Shown in pieces: positions 7,471-10,576 of a stretch of 10,576 nucleotides of DNA. The stretch covers positions 1-10,576 of the forward strand of contig CAZHGN010000049.1 in the NCBI GenBank assembly GCA_964532155.1, given 5' to 3'. The notes under the pieces were generated by a model, which ran no database searches, was not told the DNA's origin, and saw only the letters and a program-made list of their open reading frames with translations. This DNA comes from HGM11416 sp964532155 (GTDB lineage: Bacteria; Bacillota; Clostridia; Christensenellales; Borkfalkiaceae). Within the stretch, counting starts at the first letter, position 1. Each line of letters starts with the position of its first letter. Made by a program: the position numbers and the translations under genes.

Positions 7471-8144
7471 AAAATATTTTAATTTCCGGTATCGGAGGAA
7501 AAATCGGTCGGCTCGTCTATGAAAACGCCCCAAACCACAATTTCAACGTCGTTTGTGGCATTGACCGAAATAGATTTATAAAGGTCGACTGCCCTATTTA
7601 TCGCTCGTTTGAAGAGGTAAAAGAAAACGTAGACGTAATTATCGATTTTTCTTCGGACGAGTTATGCATGGAAGCCGCAAATTTTGCTATTGCAAATTGC
7701 TGTGCTCTTTTGAGCGGAACGACCGCAATTAGTGAAAAAACGACTAAGTTATTAGACCTTTTATCAACAAAAGCACCGACGTGCCTCGCCTCGAATTTTT
7801 CAAGCGGAGTTTTAGCGTTTAAAAGAGTAGCAAAATACGCCGCAGGCTTACTAAAAAATTACGATACTTGCATTACCGAAATCCATTCTTCGGCTAAAAA
7901 AGATGCGCCGAGCGGTACTGCAAAAGATATATCGCAAGCCTGCGGAATAAATAGTATTTATTCTATAAGAGGAGGAACCGTTCCCGGAACTCATGTTTTG
8001 CATTTTTACGGCGTGAGCGAAGAATTAGAAATCGTCCACCGTGCGACCGACAGAAAAATTTTTGCCGAAGGCGCCTTGTCGGCAACCGAGAAATTACTGC
8101 AAAAAGAAAGCGGATTATATACCGCCGAAGAACTTTTGTTTTAA
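7467..8144 (+). CDS. dapB: 4-hydroxy-tetrahydrodipicolinate reductase, compact form
   Basis: Reduces the DapA product with NAD(P)H to tetrahydrodipicolinate. It begins with TTG at 7467, overlapping the dapA TGA, and GGAGGA (7455-7460) sits six bases before it, which fixes the start. Seen: Rossmann motif GIGGKIG (8-14), DVIIDFSS (56-63), SGTT (83-86), NFSSGV (110-115), the catalytic segment EIHSSAKKDAPSGTA (138-152), and RGGTVPGTH (168-176) leading to FAEGALSA. His140 and Lys144 match the conserved catalytic His and Lys. The second histidine of the usual E-x-H-H signature is Ser141. At 225 residues it is shorter than the usual 250-270. The missing length is mainly the loop between SGTA and RGG, where only about 15 residues remain. 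The other motifs are intact, so it is probably active. Confidence 0.93.
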   Translation: MKNILISGIGGKIGRLVYENAPNHNFNVVCGIDRNRFIKVDCPIYRSFEEVKENVDVIIDFSSDELCMEAANFAIANCCALLSGTTAISEKTTKLLDLLSTKAPTCLASNFSSGVLAFKRVAKYAAGLLKNYDTCITEIHSSAKKDAPSGTAKDISQACGINSIYSIRGGTVPGTHVLHFYGVSEELEIVHRATDRKIFAEGALSATEKLLQKESGLYTAEELLF

Positions 8145-8153
8145 AATTCATAA

Positions 8154-8186
8154 AAAAAGAAAGGTCGCAAAGCAACCTTTCTTTTT
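8154..8186. terminator. Bidirectional terminator between dapB and the M16 peptidase gene
   Basis: AAAAAGAAAGGT (8154-8165) and ACCTTTCTTTTT (8175-8186) form a perfect 12-bp stem around a short loop. The T runs on the 3' side of either strand allow termination of both converging genes. It starts nine bases after the dapB stop, and the stop codon of the leftward peptidase gene (8185-8187) overlaps its far arm. Confidence 0.88.
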
Positions 8187-9426
8187 AAGCCTTAAACGGC
8201 TTAACTCCGTTGCCGACGATGGCAGTTGCCTTTTTGGTCGGAGCATAATATATCGAAGCAATTTTGTTTACCTCGTCAAGAGTTAAGTTTGAAAGCTTTT
8301 TTAGTTCGGCGTCTATATCGAATACTTCGTTCGTCAGAAGTAGTCTTTTGCCGTGCGATATCATAACGCTCGCCATATTCTCGCGCGAGAGCACAGTCGA
8401 GCCTTTAATCTGTTCTTTTGCACGAGCAAGCTCGTCCGCCGTAACGCCTTTTTCGGCAAGCCCGTTTATTTCTGAAATCAAGCAGTCGTAAGCCATATCT
8501 TTTTTGCTCGGATTAACGCCGGCGTATACCGAAAGGACGCCTAAATCACGGTAAGACGAATTAAACGAAAACACCGAATAAGCAAGCCCCATCTTTTCCC
8601 TCACGGTTTGAAATAAACGGCTACTCATGCCGCCGCCCAAAATTGCGTTAAGGCATATCAAGGCAAAGCGGTTCTCGTCGGAAATTTTTACGCCCGGAAA
8701 GGCAATCGCTATATGGTTTTGCTCGATTTTTTTATCGGCGAAAAGGTTGTTCCCTTTACACTCGTCGTTTATCGTCGGAAAAATGGTCGCCTGATAGTCG
8801 CCGTCTATCGCCATATATTTTTCTATAAGTTCGCACGCATTGTCAAAAGAAATATGGCCGGCAAAGGAAACAACGATATTGGACGGCTTGTAATACTTAT
8901 TTTTATAAGCGAAAATATCCTCGCGGGTAAACGACGAAACGTTTTCGATCGGCCCTAAAATCGTGGAGCCGAAGCCACCTTTTCCGTAATAAGCCTCGGC
9001 AAGCAGATCAAGGCAAAGATCGTCGGGCGAATCCTCGCTCATATTGATTTCTTCGATAACAACGCCGCGCTCCTTATCGAGTTCGTCGTCGGGATAGACC
9101 GAATTACAGAACAAGTCGGATAAAATTTCAAAGCTTTCGGCCGTATGCTCGTCGGTACATTTAACGTAATAGCAAGTTAAATCTTTTCCGGTAAACGCGT
9201 CGATTTGCGCGCCTATTCTATCTATCGAGTCGGATATTTCAAATGCGTTGCGCTTTTTAGTACCCTTAAAATTAACGTGTTCGATAAAATGCGAAATACC
9301 GTTTTCAATTTCGGTTTCGCAATAGCTTCCGGTACCGACAAGTATTCCCATGCTTACCGAACGAACGTATTCGTTAGAATCAACGATAAGCCTTAAACCG
9401 TTTTTATACGTTTTTATATTAATCAT
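8185..9426 (-). CDS. M16-family zinc peptidase (MlpA/YmxG type)
   Basis: A 413-residue metallopeptidase of the pitrilysin/mitochondrial-processing-peptidase family. The inverted zinc motif HFIEH (H46, E49, H50) is intact, followed by the third ligand, probably E126 in VVIEEINM. The C-terminal half has the inactive-domain signature LGGGMSSRLFQTVREK (263-278) and GLAYS, as in MPP-beta. There is no signal peptide, so it should act in the cytoplasm. The natural substrate in Bacillota is not well defined. It starts at ATG 9426 with AGGAG about 10 bases before it. The deacetylase stop is 21 bases upstream on the same strand, so the two form an operon. The order deacetylase-M16 matches ylxY-mlpA in Bacillus, where dap and dipicolinate genes follow; here the dap genes converge instead. 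Confidence 0.9.
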   Translation of the reverse strand: MINIKTYKNGLRLIVDSNEYVRSVSMGILVGTGSYCETEIENGISHFIEHVNFKGTKKRNAFEISDSIDRIGAQIDAFTGKDLTCYYVKCTDEHTAESFEILSDLFCNSVYPDDELDKERGVVIEEINMSEDSPDDLCLDLLAEAYYGKGGFGSTILGPIENVSSFTREDIFAYKNKYYKPSNIVVSFAGHISFDNACELIEKYMAIDGDYQATIFPTINDECKGNNLFADKKIEQNHIAIAFPGVKISDENRFALICLNAILGGGMSSRLFQTVREKMGLAYSVFSFNSSYRDLGVLSVYAGVNPSKKDMAYDCLISEINGLAEKGVTADELARAKEQIKGSTVLSRENMASVMISHGKRLLLTNEVFDIDAELKKLSNLTLDEVNKIASIYYAPTKKATAIVGNGVKPFKA

Positions 9427-9447
9427 AAGTAAAATTCTCCTATTGAA

Positions 9448-10197
9448 TTATTCGGCGATACAGTCGCTTACCGTAGCCACGCAAAGGTTATTTTTTGCGT
9501 AATACTCCAAAATATGCGGCAATGCCTCGAGCGTATGAGCAAAAGGATGCATTAAAACAAAGTCACCGCCGCAAACGTCCTTCGTTGCCCTATTATAAAC
9601 GCTTTGCTTGGTTCTGTCAAGCCAATCGACGGTGTCCTTCGACCACATGATCATAAGGTAGCCAAGGTCGGCACAGGCTTTTACGGTCGTACTTGAAAAA
9701 TCACCCGACGGCGGTGCGAATAAGGTCGTGTTTATACCGGTCATCGATAAAATAACGTCGTGCGTATTTTTCATTTCGTCAACGTTTTTTTGATATGAGA
9801 GTTTGCCGAGATCTTTGTGAAAATAACCGTGATTGCCGATTTCTTGTCCGTCTTCATATAAGCTTTTTATTAAGTCGGCGTTATCGTCCGCAAAACAACC
9901 GCCGAAAAAGAAGGTCGCCGCATACCCGAATTTTTTAAGTTCGGCAGATATTTGAGGAATAATATCCGCACCCTCGTAACAGTTGAACATAAGCGCGACC
10001 TTATTCGAAGAGCGATTACCGAAATATATCGGTTCTCCTTTTCCGCTACTTACCGTAACGGCAAGTTTGTCGGTAGTAAAACACAGGCAAGCAACGCAAA
10101 CAACCGCCAAGCAAATAATCAACGAAGATATACGGCGTAATCTTTTAAGGCGTGAGCCGCATTCTTTTCCGTAAGTGCGTACCTTAAATTTTGACAT
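9448..10197 (-). CDS. YlxY-type polysaccharide deacetylase family protein, membrane-anchored
   Basis: A 249-residue NodB-fold (carbohydrate esterase 4-like) protein with a basic N-terminus and one membrane segment at about 23-40 (SSLIICLAVVCVACLCF), so the domain is expected outside the membrane. Homology motifs in order: LMFNCYEG (69-76) replaces TFDDG; ATFFFGG (94-100); NHGYFH with H123 and H127 (H-x3-H zinc motif); LFAPPSGD (159-166) in place of RPPYG; DTVDW (188-192); LMHP (215-218). The usual Asp pair of motif 1 and the Arg of motif 3 are absent. This is how I remember the clostridial YlxY group, which often reads FNV or FAPPSG at these places. Classical de-N-acetylase activity is therefore uncertain, although the zinc histidines remain. 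An AAGGT lies shortly before the ATG at 10197. It is the first gene of a unit with the M16 peptidase. Confidence 0.82.
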   Translation of the reverse strand: MSKFKVRTYGKECGSRLKRLRRISSLIICLAVVCVACLCFTTDKLAVTVSSGKGEPIYFGNRSSNKVALMFNCYEGADIIPQISAELKKFGYAATFFFGGCFADDNADLIKSLYEDGQEIGNHGYFHKDLGKLSYQKNVDEMKNTHDVILSMTGINTTLFAPPSGDFSSTTVKACADLGYLMIMWSKDTVDWLDRTKQSVYNRATKDVCGGDFVLMHPFAHTLEALPHILEYYAKNNLCVATVSDCIAE

Positions 10198-10220
10198 AAA
10201 TTTACCTTACGCAATAATTT

Positions 10221-10238
10221 ATGCCGATTTATCGGTAT
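10221..10238. repeat. Short inverted repeat upstream of the deacetylase gene
   Basis: CCGAT (10224-10228), two bases, then ATCGG (10231-10235), with AT/AT outside one mismatch. It sits 23 to 41 bases upstream of the deacetylase ATG, between the preceding terminator and the gene, where an operator would be expected. I see no strong -35/-10 pair nearby (the best is TTGCTC with CATAAA, weak), so a regulatory role is speculative. Confidence 0.25.
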
Positions 10239-10260
10239 TATGAGCAAAACGAACCGTTTT

Positions 10261-10289
10261 ATAAAAAGGAAGCCGTATTCGACTTCCTT
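10261..10289 (-). terminator. Intrinsic terminator of the DUF2179 protein gene
   Basis: On the minus strand AAGGAAGTCG (10289-10280) and CGGCTTCCTT (10275-10266) pair over 10 bp, with one G-U pair, around an AATA loop and run into TTTTTAT. It lies 14 bases after the stop codon at 10304-10306. Confidence 0.9.
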
Positions 10290-10303
10290 ACTTTAACAGC
10301 AAA

Positions 10304-10576
10304 TTATTTTTTAAACCGACCTAAAACCTCGTTTACACTTGAAAAGTTTGCAAACGTTTTGGGATACGCCTTTAGAATTTTCAGCATTTTCGATAGTTCA
10401 CGCTTTCTGATTATGCAGATAATCATATACTTTTCTTTACGTGAATACATTCCGTTTACCGTCAATTCGGTAACACCGTGCTTAAGCTCGGTTATAATCC
10501 GAGTGGAAATTTCGTCCGGATCGTCGGTTATTATTTCAAACTTATAGCCGTCTTTAGTTCCCCTAACGCAGCGATC
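10304..10576 (-). CDS. YitT-type DUF2179 membrane protein, C-terminal part only
   Basis: A leftward reading frame open from the window edge to a TAA at 10306-10304, giving the last 90 residues. The segment IITDDPDEIS, ELKHGVTELTVNGMYSRKEK, then MIICIIRKRELSKM and a final VNEVLG match the DUF2179 domain as I know it ('IISDK.eeI...I...L.RGVT.l.G.G.YT.keK..l.cVv.r.el..lk..i......AF......eVlG'). In YitT/YvjA-type proteins this domain follows five or six membrane helices, which would lie outside the window. The function of the family is not established. One feature is unlike most relatives: the usual Arg-Gly of the 'RGVT' motif is His-Gly (KHGVT). It is followed by its own terminator. Confidence 0.85.
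   Translation of the reverse strand, partial: DRCVRGTKDGYKFEIITDDPDEISTRIITELKHGVTELTVNGMYSRKEKYMIICIIRKRELSKMLKILKAYPKTFANFSSVNEVLGRFKK

Noticed and set aside
10221..10547. A 108-codon plus-strand open frame at the right edge
   Set aside because: It crosses a terminator hairpin, and most of it is antisense to the DUF2179 frame, which gives a clear family match on the minus strand.

Overview
The window looks like chromosomal DNA from a low-GC Gram-positive bacterium, most likely an uncultured member of the Clostridia. The evidence is a T-box riboswitch in front of thrS, a YtxC-like protein upstream of thrS, a YlxY-type deacetylase followed by an M16 peptidase (the Bacillus order), a DUF2179 (YitT-type) protein, A/G-rich Shine-Dalgarno sites and a TTG start. 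I cannot assign a genus. There is no insertion sequence, phage gene, CRISPR array, tRNA or rRNA.

Layout. Bases 1-5550 are read leftwards: a plasma-membrane-type (PMCA) Ca2+ P-type ATPase, then a YtxC-like protein 11 bases downstream, then thrS. thrS has its own promoter (2169-2196) and a complete threonine T-box leader with specifier codon ACC and a terminator/antiterminator switch. A 130-base divergent region separates the ATPase from a rightward purine-type phosphoribosyltransferase, which has a clear promoter and terminator. Next comes a 362-base stretch with two hairpins and one or two small candidate ORFs, then dapA and dapB, which overlap. dapB converges on a leftward pair, a YlxY-type deacetylase followed by an M16 zinc peptidase, across a shared bidirectional terminator. 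At the right edge, also leftward, is the C-terminal DUF2179 domain of a membrane protein whose 5' part lies outside the window, followed by its own terminator.

How the genes relate. dapA and dapB carry out the first two committed steps of the diaminopimelate/lysine branch, which feeds peptidoglycan and, in spore formers, dipicolinate. The YlxY-M16 pair lies next to dap and dipicolinate genes in Bacillus, so the neighbourhood here is a rearranged version of that one. The Ca2+ pump, the YtxC-like protein and the dap genes could all fit a spore-forming lifestyle, but no dedicated dipicolinate synthase or other definite sporulation gene is visible, so this is only a suggestion.

Most of the window is housekeeping. 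I do not see a clear undescribed system. The items most worth a second look are the apparent lack of a ribosome binding site for dapA combined with a possibly frameshifted small ORF just upstream, the altered catalytic motif of a compact DapB, the degenerate deacetylase motifs of the YlxY-like protein, and the T-box details.
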